Assembly: GCA_013289855.1 (NCBI GenBank)
Contig: JABCZD010000007.1
Coordinates: forward strand, 62,001-126,000
DNA from: Acidobacteriota bacterium
GTDB taxonomy: Bacteria > Acidobacteriota > Terriglobia > Acidiferrales > UBA7541
Direction of reading: 5' to 3'
Length of the DNA stretch: 64,000 bases
The notes beneath the pieces are model-generated. The model searched no databases, was not told the origin of the DNA, and saw nothing but the letters and a program-made list of their open reading frames with translations. Positions 34,609-44,800 of this stretch are shown here, in pieces. A program made the position numbers and the translations under genes. Positions within the stretch are counted from its first letter, which is position 1; each line of letters begins with the position of its first letter.

Positions 34609-34941
34609 TTAGTTGGCAATGGCGATGATCGCCCCGCCGGCAATGATCAGCGCGCCCCCCACCCATACGTGCGGCGACGGCGCCTGCTTGAACGCCGCCC
34701 AGGAAATGACTTGCGCGATCACAAAGAAAAAAACCACGTACAGCCCCAACAGCTTGCCGAAATCCCACGGCGGTCTATTCACCGTCCAGCCGTAGCCAAA
34801 AAGAATCACCGCCGCCACGACGAAGAACATCCCACGTTGCCAGAAAATAGCGGAACGCAATCCCAATCGGATCAGCGTGTCGCCGCCCGCCTCCAGTAAC
34901 GCCGCGATAAAGAGAATTGCCACAGCCGTAGCACGAGTCAT
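34609..34941 (-). CDS. Small four-helix membrane protein, SMR/EamA-like
   Basis: 110 residues with four hydrophobic segments (about 7-22, 35-51, 64-80, 92-108). The membrane Glu in LLEAGGDTLIRLGLR takes the position of the essential Glu14 of SMR-type exporters, and the fourth segment ends with a typical GGALIIAGGAIIAI. This suggests a small drug/metabolite transporter half, but similarity is limited. It lies between the ICMT-type and GT39 genes, both in the same direction. Confidence 0.65.
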   Translation of the reverse strand: MTRATAVAILFIAALLEAGGDTLIRLGLRSAIFWQRGMFFVVAAVILFGYGWTVNRPPWDFGKLLGLYVVFFFVIAQVISWAAFKQAPSPHVWVGGALIIAGGAIIAIAN

Positions 34942-35035
34942 CGTGGAGCGCTCCTAGTTCCGTTTCCAGACCGCACGCACAGATAGTAATCGATTCACAT
35001 CGCCGCGTGCTTGCCCCCGCGCGCATCGTCAAACA

Positions 35036-37087
35036 CTACTCCTGCGAAATATTCTGCAACGGCGGAACCGTGGAAGCGCCAGCAGTCCCCAGCTTGGCGA
35101 TTTGCTCCGCAATATTATTTCTAAACTGCGGCGGCGCATCTTCCAGCGCCTTGCGATACCAGACCAGGGCACCCTGGACGTCCTGCCGCTTCAGCGCGCA
35201 ATTGCCAAGCTCGATGCTGACCGGATAAGAGTGCGGTTCGAGTTCGATCACGCGACGAAACAGCTCCTCCGCTTTCACCGGATCCGGCGGCTGCAAGTAC
35301 GTCAAATATTTCGCGCGCCAGTACATCGACCCGGCCACGTATCCCGGGAGATGATAGGTCCCATGAAAAATAATCAAATTTCCGAACCGCGCCACCGGTG
35401 TAGCCTCGCGTAAGGCCGGCATATCAAAACGATGATGCGGCGCCAGGCTGGTCGCCTCCGTGAAAAACCATCCGGAAACCTCGCTGCTGATCGGCTTGTC
35501 ATAATCAAATTCCACAATCGGAATGCCAACGCTCTTCTGCACCACATGAGACACCCAGTAATCGATGTGCGCACCATTCTCGGTCACGTGAGCTTTGTAA
35601 TATGCGATCAACTCGGTCGACCGCTGGCCCAGGTCCACACTTTCGTTGTCGAAATATTTCCAGGCGTTAGCCGAGCCGCCCGCCAACAAATTGTGATATT
35701 CCCAGATGCGCCGCTGCGGCAGCGCGGAGACACTCGCGGCCAGGAACGCGATAATCGCAAAAGCCCACGCCAGCCGAGATCGCCCAACAAAAATGCGTTC
35801 CACCGCCACACCGCTGAACAGCGCGATGATGGGAATTAAGAACAACAAATGCCGCACCCCGGCGTACGGCACGCCCTTCAAGCACACGAATCCCAGAAAA
35901 AATAGCCCAGCCGCTAAAAACGCAAGCAACGGCCAGCGCATCGCATCCGGCAATTTTCCCGCCAGCAAGAAAATACCTCCGGCCAACGCCAGCGCCATGA
36001 CCCCAAATGGAATTTTGATCGCCACCAGAACCAGCGGAACCCACTTCGGCGTTCGCGATTCATAAATGCGCCCGAAAACATGCGTCTCGCCACCGCGCCC
36101 TTCCATGCCCGCACGCATAGTGTCCGCCAGACCCCAGACGTACGGCCGCGGCGCTAGGTGAAAACGCGAAAGAAACGTCAGCGCCGCCCGCGAATTGTGA
36201 CTCTGCAAATCGGAGATTTTCCGCTCCAGTGGACGATTGAATTGCTGCTCCGCCATTCCGCTTTCCGTGTAACGGAATCCGTAACTCCCCCACACCACGA
36301 TTCCGGCCACCACTGCGGACGTAACAAGCCGTATCGCCATGCGCGTCCACGGTCGGCGTTTCACGCCGCAATAAATAAGATACAGAACGCAACCGCCTAT
36401 GATCGGCAAAACGATCAGCAGCGCCGAATGTTTGGTGACCAGCAACAGCCCGCTGGACAACCCGAGCCACAGCGCGTCGGACCAGAGATCATCGCGCACC
36501 GCCAGCACCGCAAGCGCCACAGAAATCGCGCCGAAGAGCGCCAGCGGCAAATCGGTCATCACCACCGGCATGTGCGCGGCCACCGTCGGATCGAGCAGCA
36601 GAATGCCCAACGCAGCAACCGCGATCGCCGGATTGAAAAGCCTGCGCAGCAGCAAAGCGAGAATCACGAACAAAATGCCGTGAAAGGCATACATGGTGAT
36701 GCGCGCACGATGCTGCACCGCTTGCGCGTTGCTGCCGATGTACACCGCGGTTTCGGCATACTCGCGCTCTTGGTCCTTGCCTTCGAAGTGCGGCGGAAAA
36801 GAAAGGTGCAAGATGGCAGGCGTGGCCGTTGCGCCCGCGATGAGCTTTACGAGCGGTGGATGTTCGGGGTTCACGCGAAAATCGTGGAAGCGCAGATACG
36901 ACGCACCAGCCGCGATGTGGTAGGCCTCATCGAATGTGAAGCCGTCCAGCGCGGTGGCCCACCACGAGCGCAACACGCCGCAGCAGATAATGAGCACCAC
37001 AAAAACAAAGAAGTAGCGCTGCACTGCCCCAGCAGCGGAAGACGCGGCGGAAGAATTCCGCGTCGCGGTGGGAACATCGGCCGTCAT
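35036..37087 (-). CDS. GT39-type membrane glycosyltransferase with C-terminal TPR region
   Basis: 683 residues from ATG 37087 (frame open to 37111). It has about 10 membrane segments. The FTFDEAYHIAAG motif near the start contains the catalytic Asp expected in the first periplasmic loop of PMT/ArnT-like enzymes, followed by the EHPPL segment. The C-terminal 120 residues (about 560-680) form TPR-like helices (AEELFRRVIELEPHSYPVSIELGNCALKR). The enzyme should transfer a sugar from a polyprenyl donor in the periplasm. The target is unknown. Confidence 0.85.
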   Translation of the reverse strand: MTADVPTATRNSSAASSAAGAVQRYFFVFVVLIICCGVLRSWWATALDGFTFDEAYHIAAGASYLRFHDFRVNPEHPPLVKLIAGATATPAILHLSFPPHFEGKDQEREYAETAVYIGSNAQAVQHRARITMYAFHGILFVILALLLRRLFNPAIAVAALGILLLDPTVAAHMPVVMTDLPLALFGAISVALAVLAVRDDLWSDALWLGLSSGLLLVTKHSALLIVLPIIGGCVLYLIYCGVKRRPWTRMAIRLVTSAVVAGIVVWGSYGFRYTESGMAEQQFNRPLERKISDLQSHNSRAALTFLSRFHLAPRPYVWGLADTMRAGMEGRGGETHVFGRIYESRTPKWVPLVLVAIKIPFGVMALALAGGIFLLAGKLPDAMRWPLLAFLAAGLFFLGFVCLKGVPYAGVRHLLFLIPIIALFSGVAVERIFVGRSRLAWAFAIIAFLAASVSALPQRRIWEYHNLLAGGSANAWKYFDNESVDLGQRSTELIAYYKAHVTENGAHIDYWVSHVVQKSVGIPIVEFDYDKPISSEVSGWFFTEATSLAPHHRFDMPALREATPVARFGNLIIFHGTYHLPGYVAGSMYWRAKYLTYLQPPDPVKAEELFRRVIELEPHSYPVSIELGNCALKRQDVQGALVWYRKALEDAPPQFRNNIAEQIAKLGTAGASTVPPLQNISQE

Positions 37088-37350
37088 TGCGCGAATGGTG
37101 ACACCGCCCAATGAGAGACGTCAAGCGCATAGCATGACGCCACAGGCTTGATTTCTTGCGTGACCTCTCGCGTGATTTTTACGTAATTTGTAGCGTTGTC
37201 GGAAGCCGCGTCGCGGCGCGACCGCTAACAGCTATCGCTAGAGCAGGATCGCCCGCAACGAACCCGCTAATCGTGTCAGCTTCCGCCGCCCTAGGAATTT
37301 ACATCGTTGTGCAGTAAGGTAAAGTTTAGCGATTCCCTGGAGGATCAACG

Positions 37351-37683
37351 ATGGCCGACGAATCTTGTACACCAACGCCCGCCGCCAGCGAGCCGGCCAA
37401 ACCCGGCTCGCGCATCGTGCATTGCGTGAAATTTGATAAGGATATGCCTGGGCTGGATCGCGTGCCCTGGAAGGGCGACATCGGCAAGCGCGTCTATGAA
37501 AGTGTCTCCAAAGACGCTTGGAAATTGTGGATCGAGCATTCCAAAATGGTGATGAACGAATACCGCCTGAATCCTCTCGATCCAAACTCCATGAAAATTA
37601 TGGAAGAGCAAATGGAGCAGTTTTTCTTCGGCGCCGGCGCAAAACTCCCAGAAGGCTACGTAGCGCCAAAAGCTAAAGGCTAG
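37351..37683 (+). CDS. Probable Fe(2+)-trafficking / oxidative-damage protection protein (YggX-like)
   Basis: 110 residues. After a 20-residue extension, VHCVKFDKDMPGLDRVPWKGDIGKR aligns with the YggX N-terminus, including its conserved Cys. The segments YESVSKDAWKLWIEHSKMVMNEYRLN, EEQMEQFFFG and a final EGYV complete the family fold. YggX-type proteins protect Fe-S clusters from oxidative damage. CTGGAGGATC (37336-37345) is the ribosome binding site. The gene is isolated. Confidence 0.85.
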   Translation: MADESCTPTPAASEPAKPGSRIVHCVKFDKDMPGLDRVPWKGDIGKRVYESVSKDAWKLWIEHSKMVMNEYRLNPLDPNSMKIMEEQMEQFFFGAGAKLPEGYVAPKAKG

Positions 37684-37833
37684 TTTGGAGTGCAGTTTGC
37701 CCTGAGCGCTTTGCGCGAAAGGCCCGACGTGGCTTTTCCCGGCCACAACATTATTTCTACAGCATCCGTAAGTAGCGCCCCTTTCTCTCTGCGCCCTCTG
37801 CGTTAAGACCACCCGATCGGTCACGCAAATGTT

Positions 37834-39135
37834 TCAACCCCGCACCGAAGGATGCTGCACCGCAAGCCGCGGCGTAATTTGAAAATGAAGCTTTTTGTGT
37901 GCCAAGCGTAATGCATTTTCAACCAACTCCGGATTCTCTCCCGCGGCAAAAATAAATCCCAAATAACTCGACCCCTCCGGCCACGCAGCAATATAGTCGT
38001 GGACTCGCGCGGTAATCAGTACTTCCGTCACTCCGGGTGTCACCGCGCCCTGCTCCAAACCCTCCACGCCCGAGAAAATCCCGCTCTTCGGCACGGGAAT
38101 CATCATCACCCCAGCCGCTTGTGTCTCCCGCGAAGCATCGGCGCCAGGCATCTCCAGCACGTGGCGCAGCAGAAGTTCCTCGAGACCGATGCTGTCCTCT
38201 GTCGATGCTGTAAAGCGCAGTGATCGCGCGCAAAGTCCACCGATAGGCCGCGGCGCGATTTCAATCGGCCACACACCGTTTTCGACTCCATCGCCAACGC
38301 GAAACTCCGCGTGCACCGGCCCGTGCGACAGACCAAGCGCTGTAGCCGACGCTCGCAAAGAATTTTCTATCGCGGTAATTTGTCGTGGGCCAAGACGCGA
38401 AGGCGTCACATAAATTGTCTCTTCAAAGTACGGGCCTTCCAGCGGATCGGGTTTATCGAAAATCGCCAGCACGCGAATTGCGCCCGCCGTCATCAACGCT
38501 TCCACGGCCACTTCCCTCCCCGGCAGATATCCTTCCACGATAATGTCGTTCAAGCGCGGCTCGCGCGTGGCCTGAATTTCCGGCGTTTGCAACAGCTTGC
38601 GAATGCGCGTGGCCGCCGCCACAAATTCTTCGCGATTGTTCGCGCGAATTACGCCTTGGCTGGCGGAAAGCGAGAGCGGCTTTAGTACGCACGGATACTT
38701 GATGCCAAGCAGCGCCGGCTCGGGAATGGGTTCCAGCGCGATCGCGCGAAACCACGGCACCGGCAGGCCTGCGTCGCGCAACACTTCGCGCGCGCGCAGC
38801 TTGCTGCGGCAAGCCTCCACCGCCGCGGGATGATGAAACGGAATGCTCAGCGAGCGAGCAGCAAAAGCGGCTGCGTGCGCCGGGCGATCCCCGAGCGCTA
38901 AAATCCCATCCACGTTCGCGGGCCGCACTTCTTCCACCACCGCTTGTGCGGCTTCTACGGGCTTTTCAAAATGTGCCGGGATGGCGCGGTCTTCCCAGGG
39001 ATCGTCGAGCTGGTGGCAGCGATCCGTGACGTAAACCAACTCAACATTTAATTTTTTCGCGGCGTCCGCAAAGCTGCGCGTTTGATAGCCGAGCTTGGAG
39101 GCAAACAGCAGCACGCGTTTTTCAGATTCAGGCAT
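37834..39135 (-). CDS. ATP-grasp ligase
   Basis: 433 residues. The N-terminal Rossmann-like domain (1-110) is followed by the ATP-grasp fold: KYPCVLKPLSLSASQGVI (ATP Lys and flexible loop, about 146-163), IIVEGYLPGREVAVEAL (about 198-214), and the metal-binding EFRVG...WPIEIAPRPIGG (about 280-305). The closest memory is of amino-acid/carboxylate-amine ligases (BacD-like). It would join a carboxylate to an amine with ATP. It starts 24 bases after the end of the radical SAM gene in the same direction, so the two are probably co-expressed. The product is unknown. Confidence 0.88.
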   Translation of the reverse strand: MPESEKRVLLFASKLGYQTRSFADAAKKLNVELVYVTDRCHQLDDPWEDRAIPAHFEKPVEAAQAVVEEVRPANVDGILALGDRPAHAAAFAARSLSIPFHHPAAVEACRSKLRAREVLRDAGLPVPWFRAIALEPIPEPALLGIKYPCVLKPLSLSASQGVIRANNREEFVAAATRIRKLLQTPEIQATREPRLNDIIVEGYLPGREVAVEALMTAGAIRVLAIFDKPDPLEGPYFEETIYVTPSRLGPRQITAIENSLRASATALGLSHGPVHAEFRVGDGVENGVWPIEIAPRPIGGLCARSLRFTASTEDSIGLEELLLRHVLEMPGADASRETQAAGVMMIPVPKSGIFSGVEGLEQGAVTPGVTEVLITARVHDYIAAWPEGSSYLGFIFAAGENPELVENALRLAHKKLHFQITPRLAVQHPSVRG

Positions 39136-39159
39136 AAGTGGGCCGCTTGTTCTCCCTGG

Positions 39160-40671
39160 CTAGACGAATTGGTCCGCGGAGACGGCGGGATGCTTTGCTG
39201 GCGCGGATTGCACCACGGCGGTTGCGATCGGAAGTGACGACGCGCCGCCGATCGATACGAATTGCGCGGGCGTTGGCTCGGCGCAGCAATACCAGGGCTC
39301 GCTCAGGAACGGCACCAGAACGGAAGAACGCTGCTCCGTGAGCGCTGGCGCAACGACGCCCGCCGATGCGTGCGCGGCCTGCCAGATTTTGCCGAACGCC
39401 GCCGTACGCGAAAGTTTTTGCGCGTCGCAACCTGCCGCAATTTCTTGAATTTCCGCGCTGAGCGCGTCCATGCGTGGATCGCTGTGCTTCCAGGGAAACA
39501 CCAGCGATTGCGCGTCGAACTCGCCGACGAAACTCTTTACTTCGGGCAGTTCGAGGAGTCGCGAACCCGCGGGAATCAGCAAGCGAATACCGAATTGAAT
39601 CGGCGCGACATTCTCCACCAAGTTTTCGTCGTGAATCACGCGCAACAGATCGAGGAAACCTTCCATGGTGGTCCACGGAGAGAACGGCACGAATGTCGGA
39701 TGTAGCGTCATGCCGAGATTGCGAAATGCTTCGACCACCGCAAGAAAGTCCTCGCGTGTATGGCCCTTGTCGAGGACTTGAAGAAACGAGTTGTCCACGG
39801 ACTCCACCGCGCTAATCACGAATAGACATCCCGTGTCGCGTAGCGTGGTCAGATGCTGCGGATATTTCTTGAGGTGTTCAATCTTGATGGTGACGTCGTA
39901 GGTGACGGCTGGAAACTCCGCGTGGAACAATTTAATAATTTCCAGTGCATGGCCAATGCCATTGAAAAAATCGGGATCGCCGAACGAGATGTGCTGTGCT
40001 CCCGCGGCAACCTGTTGGCGAATGTCTTCCAGCACCACCTTAGGCTGCACCACGCGGAAAACGCCCTTATATACCGGAACGATCGGACAATGCCGGCAGA
40101 GGTGTTTGCAGCCCCTGCTGGCCTCCGTCGACCCCACAACGCGGTAACCGTCGCCTGGAATCAAAAGATGCGCGTATTTCTCGTTCGCTGGAAGCCCGGC
40201 GCGATCGGGCACCTCAAATGCCAATCGTTCCAGAGAAATCAGCGGTTGCGTCTGGGCCTGCGGTTTCGCCACGTTTTGTGATTGCGTCGCTGACGCCGTC
40301 AAAGGGGCAGACAGCTGGTCTGCGACACTCACCAAACTGTTTTCAAATTCTCCGCCCAGCAGCGTTTGCACTCCCAGAGAACGCAGCAATTCAATGTTCA
40401 TTGGCGCGTATAAACCGTAGCAGCATAGATGAGCGTGCGGATTTTGGCGGCGCAAGTCTGGAATTAACAGCGCGGCCAGCCGCGTCGCGGTGTGCATCGG
40501 CAGATAGATGGCGATTAATTCGGCCGCGGCCACGGCGTCCGGATTCAGCGTCTGTCGTGTCAGATCGAAACACGTCACAGTATGGCCGCGCTTGCGCAGC
40601 CACGCGGCCGGAGAAACCAGACCGAAGGGTTGGCGTCCAAGTTCGTAAGTTGAGATTAGAACGATATTCAT
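39160..40671 (-). CDS. B12-binding-like radical SAM protein with CCAEP tail
   Basis: 503 residues. The N-terminal flavodoxin/B12-binding-like domain (about 1-130, with LGGEFENSL) lacks the DxHxxG cobalamin His motif. The radical SAM cluster is Cys188-X3-Cys192-X2-Cys195 (RGCKHLCRHCP). The barrel continues to about 410. The C-terminal tail carries EPWYCCAEPTPAQF; I recall a family called CUAEP/CCAEP-tail radical SAM (seleno)protein, in which the first or second Cys may be selenocysteine. Here both are TGC codons (39274-39288 region), so it is a Cys form. ATG 40671 is chosen over 40683 because MNIVLIS is family-like; neither has a strong ribosome binding site. Confidence 0.85.
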   Translation of the reverse strand: MNIVLISTYELGRQPFGLVSPAAWLRKRGHTVTCFDLTRQTLNPDAVAAAELIAIYLPMHTATRLAALLIPDLRRQNPHAHLCCYGLYAPMNIELLRSLGVQTLLGGEFENSLVSVADQLSAPLTASATQSQNVAKPQAQTQPLISLERLAFEVPDRAGLPANEKYAHLLIPGDGYRVVGSTEASRGCKHLCRHCPIVPVYKGVFRVVQPKVVLEDIRQQVAAGAQHISFGDPDFFNGIGHALEIIKLFHAEFPAVTYDVTIKIEHLKKYPQHLTTLRDTGCLFVISAVESVDNSFLQVLDKGHTREDFLAVVEAFRNLGMTLHPTFVPFSPWTTMEGFLDLLRVIHDENLVENVAPIQFGIRLLIPAGSRLLELPEVKSFVGEFDAQSLVFPWKHSDPRMDALSAEIQEIAAGCDAQKLSRTAAFGKIWQAAHASAGVVAPALTEQRSSVLVPFLSEPWYCCAEPTPAQFVSIGGASSLPIATAVVQSAPAKHPAVSADQFV

Positions 40672-40812
40672 GGCGAAAAACACGCTAGCAAACTGCGGGC
40701 CAGACTAAAGTTCAGTACCTACACAAGAAAGAGACTTACAGTATAGCCGTCCGCGAGGGGATTGGAATTCGGTTATCATAGAGGCACGATTTTGTCGAAA
40801 GGACGGCTTGGA

Positions 40813-43479
40813 ATGTCCATCTCTGCGGGAAATTCTTTTGGCACCAGCGACACGCTGCACGTGGGGGCGCAGAGCTTTGAGATTCGGCGGCTCGAGCACT
40901 TGGAGAAAAAAGGTGTCGGCCATTTGAACAAACTGCCCTTCTCTCTGCGCATCCTGCTGGAAAATCTGCTGCGCTGCGAAGACGGACGATTTGTGCACGC
41001 CGCGGACATTGCCGCGCTCGCCTCCTGGAAACCGCACTCCGCGGAAAAAGAGATTGCCTTCATGCCGGCGCGCGTGTTGCTGCAGGATTTCACCGGAGTT
41101 CCGGCCGTGGTGGACCTGGCCACCATGCGCGAAGCGTTTACGCGCATGGGCGGAAATCCCAAGCGCATCAATCCGGTCTTCCCCGCCGAACTGGTGATCG
41201 ATCACTCCGTGCAAGTGGACAATTTTGGCAGCGTGAACGCCTTTGGCCTGAACGCCGAGCTGGAATTTCAGCGCAACGTCGAGCGCTACGCGTTTTTACG
41301 CTGGGGACAAACGGCGTTTCAGAATTTCAAGGTCGTGCCTCCCGATACCGGCATCTGCCACCAGGTCAATCTTGAGTATCTCGCGCGCGTGGTTTGCGTC
41401 TCGCCCTCCGGCAGCCGCTTTGAAGCCTATCCCGATTCCGTGGTGGGCACCGATTCGCATACCACCATGATCAACGCGCTGGGTGTGTTTGGCTGGGGCG
41501 TTGGCGGCATTGAAGCGGAAGCCGCCATGCTGGGTCAGCCATCATCGATGCTGATTCCAGAAGTGGTGGGCTTCCGGCTACACGGCCGTTTGCGCGAAGG
41601 CGCCACCGCGACGGACTTGGTTTTGACCGTCACCGAAATGCTCCGCAAGAAAGGCGTGGTCGGAAAATTCGTCGAGTTTTATGGCTCGGGACTTTCGAGC
41701 TTGAGCGTTCCGGATCGCGCTACCATCGCGAACATGGCGCCGGAGTACGGCGCGACCATGGGGTTTTTTCCCGTGGATGCGGAAACGCTGTCGTACCTGG
41801 AATTCACCGCGCGCACTCAGGAACACGTGGCGCTAGTCGAAGCGTATTGCAAAGAGCAATCGCTGTTTCGCACGGACGCGACGGAAGATCCCATTTTCAG
41901 CGACACGCTGGAACTGGATTTGGGTAGCGTGGAGCCCACGCTGGCCGGACCCAAGCGGCCCCAGGATCGCGTGGCGCTGCGGCAGGCCAAGGAATCGTTT
42001 ACGAAAGTGGTCGACGCCTCGACCGCAAGACACGTGCAGGTAAAGAACAACGGCGATTCGTTCGATCTTTCCAGCGGCGCGGTCGTCATCGCGGCGATTA
42101 CCAGCTGCACCAACACGTCAAATCCTTCGCTGATGCTGGGCGCGGCGTTACTGGCCAAGAAAGCGGTGGAACGCGGACTGCGCACCAAGCCCTGGGTGAA
42201 AACCAGCCTGGCGCCGGGCTCGAAAGTGGTGACCGATTATTTGAACGCCGCGGGATTGACGCAATATCTCGATACGCTGAAGTTCCAACTCGTCGGCTAT
42301 GGCTGCACCACCTGCATCGGCAACAGCGGACCGCTGGCGGAAAATATCGGCGCAGCCATTAAAGACAACAATATGGTGGCCGTGGCCGTGCTCAGCGGCA
42401 ACCGCAATTTTGAAGGGCGCATTCATCCGCTGGTGCGCGCGAATTATCTGGCGTCGCCGCCGTTGGTGGTCGCGTACGCTCTCGCCGGACGCATGGACAT
42501 TGATCTAACCACCGAACCGCTCGGCAATGGCAGCGACGGCAGGCCGGTCTTTTTGAGCGACGTGTGGCCTACGCCGCAAGAGATCGAAAGTACCGTGCGC
42601 AAAGCGGTGACCAGCGCGCAGTACGCGAAGCAATATGCCGCAGTTTATGAAGGCGACGCGCATTGGAAGTCCATGCCCATTCCGCAGGGCGACGTGTACC
42701 AGTGGGATCCCAAATCGACGTACATCAAGATGCCGCCGTACTTTGAAAATATGCCGAAGACTCCGGCGGAGTTGACGGACCTGCACGGCGCGCGGGTGCT
42801 GGCGATCCTCGGCGACAGCGTGACCACGGATCATATTTCTCCCGCTGGCTCGATTGCGGTGGATTCTCCAGCCGGGAAATACTTGATTGCCAATGGCGTG
42901 AAGCCGCATGAATTTAATTCCTATGGCGCGCGGCGCGGCAATCACGAAGTGATGATGCGCGGCACGTTCGCCAACATTCGTTTGAAGAATCAGCTTGCGC
43001 CTGGCACCGAAGGCAGCTGGACGCTGCATTTGCCGGACGGCGAGAAGATGTTTATCTATGACGCGTCGCTGAAGTATCGCGAAGGCGGAGTACCGCTGGT
43101 GGTGCTGGCCGGAAAAGAGTACGGCTCCGGATCGTCGCGAGACTGGGCCGCCAAAGGCACGCGCCTGCTGGGCGTGCGTGCGGTAATCGCGGAGAGTTAT
43201 GAGCGCATCCATCGCAGCAACTTGATCGGCATGGGCGTGCTGCCGCTGGAGTTTTTGCCCGGGCAGAACCGGGAAACTCTGGGCTTAACCGGCCACGAAG
43301 TGTTTGACGTGGAAGGCGTGTCCGCGCTGGCTCCGAAGAAGAGCGTCACCGTGCGAGCCACCGCCGCAGACGGAACGGCGAAAACGTTTTCCGCGATTGC
43401 GCGCGCCGATACGCCTGAGGAAGTTTTGTATTACAAGCACGGCGGAATTCTGCAATACGTGCTGCGGCAGATGCTGTAG
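40813..43479 (+). CDS. acnA: Aconitate hydratase A
   Basis: 888 residues, the usual AcnA length. The 4Fe-4S ligands are Cys432 ([13 protein letters not shown]) and Cys498 and Cys501 ([12 protein letters not shown]). The swivel domain has the [15 protein letters not shown] active-site motif near 770 and [15 protein letters not shown] near 670. It interconverts citrate and isocitrate in the TCA cycle. ATG 40813 gives the family start [11 protein letters not shown]; the frame is open to 40762. It is divergent from the radical SAM gene and convergent with lgt. Confidence 0.97.
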   Translation: MSISAGNSFGTSDTLHVGAQSFEIRRLEHLEKKGVGHLNKLPFSLRILLENLLRCEDGRFVHAADIAALASWKPHSAEKEIAFMPARVLLQDFTGVPAVVDLATMREAFTRMGGNPKRINPVFPAELVIDHSVQVDNFGSVNAFGLNAELEFQRNVERYAFLRWGQTAFQNFKVVPPDTGICHQVNLEYLARVVCVSPSGSRFEAYPDSVVGTDSHTTMINALGVFGWGVGGIEAEAAMLGQPSSMLIPEVVGFRLHGRLREGATATDLVLTVTEMLRKKGVVGKFVEFYGSGLSSLSVPDRATIANMAPEYGATMGFFPVDAETLSYLEFTARTQEHVALVEAYCKEQSLFRTDATEDPIFSDTLELDLGSVEPTLAGPKRPQDRVALRQAKESFTKVVDASTARHVQVKNNGDSFDLSSGAVVIAAITSCTNTSNPSLMLGAALLAKKAVERGLRTKPWVKTSLAPGSKVVTDYLNAAGLTQYLDTLKFQLVGYGCTTCIGNSGPLAENIGAAIKDNNMVAVAVLSGNRNFEGRIHPLVRANYLASPPLVVAYALAGRMDIDLTTEPLGNGSDGRPVFLSDVWPTPQEIESTVRKAVTSAQYAKQYAAVYEGDAHWKSMPIPQGDVYQWDPKSTYIKMPPYFENMPKTPAELTDLHGARVLAILGDSVTTDHISPAGSIAVDSPAGKYLIANGVKPHEFNSYGARRGNHEVMMRGTFANIRLKNQLAPGTEGSWTLHLPDGEKMFIYDASLKYREGGVPLVVLAGKEYGSGSSRDWAAKGTRLLGVRAVIAESYERIHRSNLIGMGVLPLEFLPGQNRETLGLTGHEVFDVEGVSALAPKKSVTVRATAADGTAKTFSAIARADTPEEVLYYKHGGILQYVLRQML

Positions 43480-43525
43480 TCTTCGCGTCGCACGTTCCGC
43501 AAGGCGCTTCTATAGACTGTCAATC

Positions 43526-43646
43526 CCCTGTTCGCGGTGATTCCTTGTCGTGTTCTGCGCTGAATACTTCGTCCGTCATCGCGCTGGTTTCTCGAACAGG
43601 GTGTTTATAGAGAAGAAGTGGCGAGTGCTTAGTGGCGAGTGGCGAG
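43526..43646. repeat. Inverted repeat and AGTGGCGAG repeats between acnA and lgt
   Basis: CCCTGTTCG (43526-43534) and CGAACAGGG (43593-43601) are complementary, with extended partial similarity on both sides (CTTCTATA and TATAGAGAAG). Three partly overlapping AGTGGCGAG copies follow (43617-43646). No T-run is present. It lies at the convergent gene junction. Confidence 0.45.
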
Positions 43647-43660
43647 ACTAGAGCCAGGCG

Positions 43661-44518
43661 TCATGGGGCAACTTTGGTTGGTTGACTTTTGATGCGCCAG
43701 TAGAGAAACCCACCCAGTAGTACGGAAACCAGGCTCGCAGCTTGGGCGTTGGTTAGGCCGAAGAATGAACGCGGATTGATGCGCAGAAATTCCACCCAGA
43801 AACGTGCAAGACCGGTGAAGACCAGATAGGCGCAGAAAATTTCGCCGCTGACCATGCGCCCGCGCAACGCCCGGTTTCCCAAGTGCCACAACAAAGCCGC
43901 GATGGCCAGCCAGATCAGAAGCTCGTAGATCGGTGTGGGATGGACGCGGCAGCTCGCCTGCCAGCCTTGCTGGACGCAGGTTTCCGTGGTGGGAACGACG
44001 CCGTTGGGGAAGGCCATGCCCCAGGGCAGCAAGGTTGGGCGGCCGTAGTCGCCGTCACCCGAGAGCAGGCATCCGATGCGGCCGATGGCGTAGCCAACGG
44101 TCGCGGCCGGGGCGCAAATATCGAAGAATTCAAGTAGCGGGACTTTGAGCCGCCGCGCCAGAATGATCAGAGCAACAAACCCGCCCAGGAAACCGCCGAA
44201 CCAGGCAAAGCCGTAACGCGTGAACAGCATGGGCCAGGGGTCGGCGAAGAATTCCTTGGGCGTTTCCAAAACGTGGTACAGCCGTGCGCCCAAGAGGCCG
44301 GCGATCCCGGCGATGGTGACAATCAGGAAGCCATCGTCCCGATGTGGGTCCGGGTTAGGGGACTTTGGTCCTTTGGGAGGTTCTGCGGTGCCCCCTATAA
44401 AGTGGGAGCGGCGGTTGAGGTCCGCCTGCAGAATGTAGCCCGCGGCAAGAAGGGCCGTGGCGACCATCAGGCCGAAGGTTGGAATGGTCAGCGGGCCGAT
44501 GTGCAGGAAAGGAATCAT
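43661..44518 (-). CDS. lgt: Prolipoprotein diacylglyceryl transferase (divergent Lgt)
   Basis: 285 residues with seven membrane segments. The signature region reads GYAIGRIGCLLSGDGDYGRP, against GRIGNFINGELWGR in E. coli, so the catalytic-loop Glu is Asp and the sequence is diverged. The GG-loop His of E. coli appears as Phe (AWFGGFLGG). The C-terminal RFWVEFLR keeps the Arg/Glu pair. A proline-rich loop (about 42-60; EPPKGPKSPNPDP) is inserted after the first helix. The enzyme moves diacylglycerol from phosphatidylglycerol to lipobox Cys residues. A variant form is common outside Proteobacteria. Confidence 0.88.
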   Translation of the reverse strand: MIPFLHIGPLTIPTFGLMVATALLAAGYILQADLNRRSHFIGGTAEPPKGPKSPNPDPHRDDGFLIVTIAGIAGLLGARLYHVLETPKEFFADPWPMLFTRYGFAWFGGFLGGFVALIILARRLKVPLLEFFDICAPAATVGYAIGRIGCLLSGDGDYGRPTLLPWGMAFPNGVVPTTETCVQQGWQASCRVHPTPIYELLIWLAIAALLWHLGNRALRGRMVSGEIFCAYLVFTGLARFWVEFLRINPRSFFGLTNAQAASLVSVLLGGFLYWRIKSQPTKVAP

Positions 44519-44616
44519 GAACGATTTGAACTAAAGAAGTATACATGAGCGCGAGGTCGTGCCGTGGGCACGGCGAGATACCCACCGCAAGATCTGGGTG
44601 CGACCGCCTTGGTTTC

Positions 44617-44672
44617 GCGAAAGGTTGTGATTCTAAAGGAACTTAAAGTCCCTTTGTTTTCACAACCTTTTG
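44617..44672. repeat. Long imperfect cruciform
   Basis: AAAGGTTGTGA (44620-44630) pairs with TCACAACCTTT (44660-44670), and inside it AAAGGAAC pairs with GTCCCTTT. The flank ATTCTAAAGAAGTTAGAAG (44681-44699) partly repeats the inner left arm. It lies about 100 bases upstream of lgt. It may be a transcript structure or a decayed mobile repeat. Confidence 0.5.
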
Positions 44673-44800
44673 CAAGTGTTCATTCTAAAGAAGTTAGAAG
44701 AGCTTAATGATTATAGATCAGTTACCCTCCCCGCTTGACAAACAATGTTGCGATCGTGGCCACGACGCACGCACGTGAGTGCGTGGTTCGTTTTGGGAAG

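Noticed and set aside
39274..39288. Possible selenocysteine codon in the CCAEP tail
   Set aside because: Both cysteine codons are TGC, not TGA, so this copy is a Cys form.
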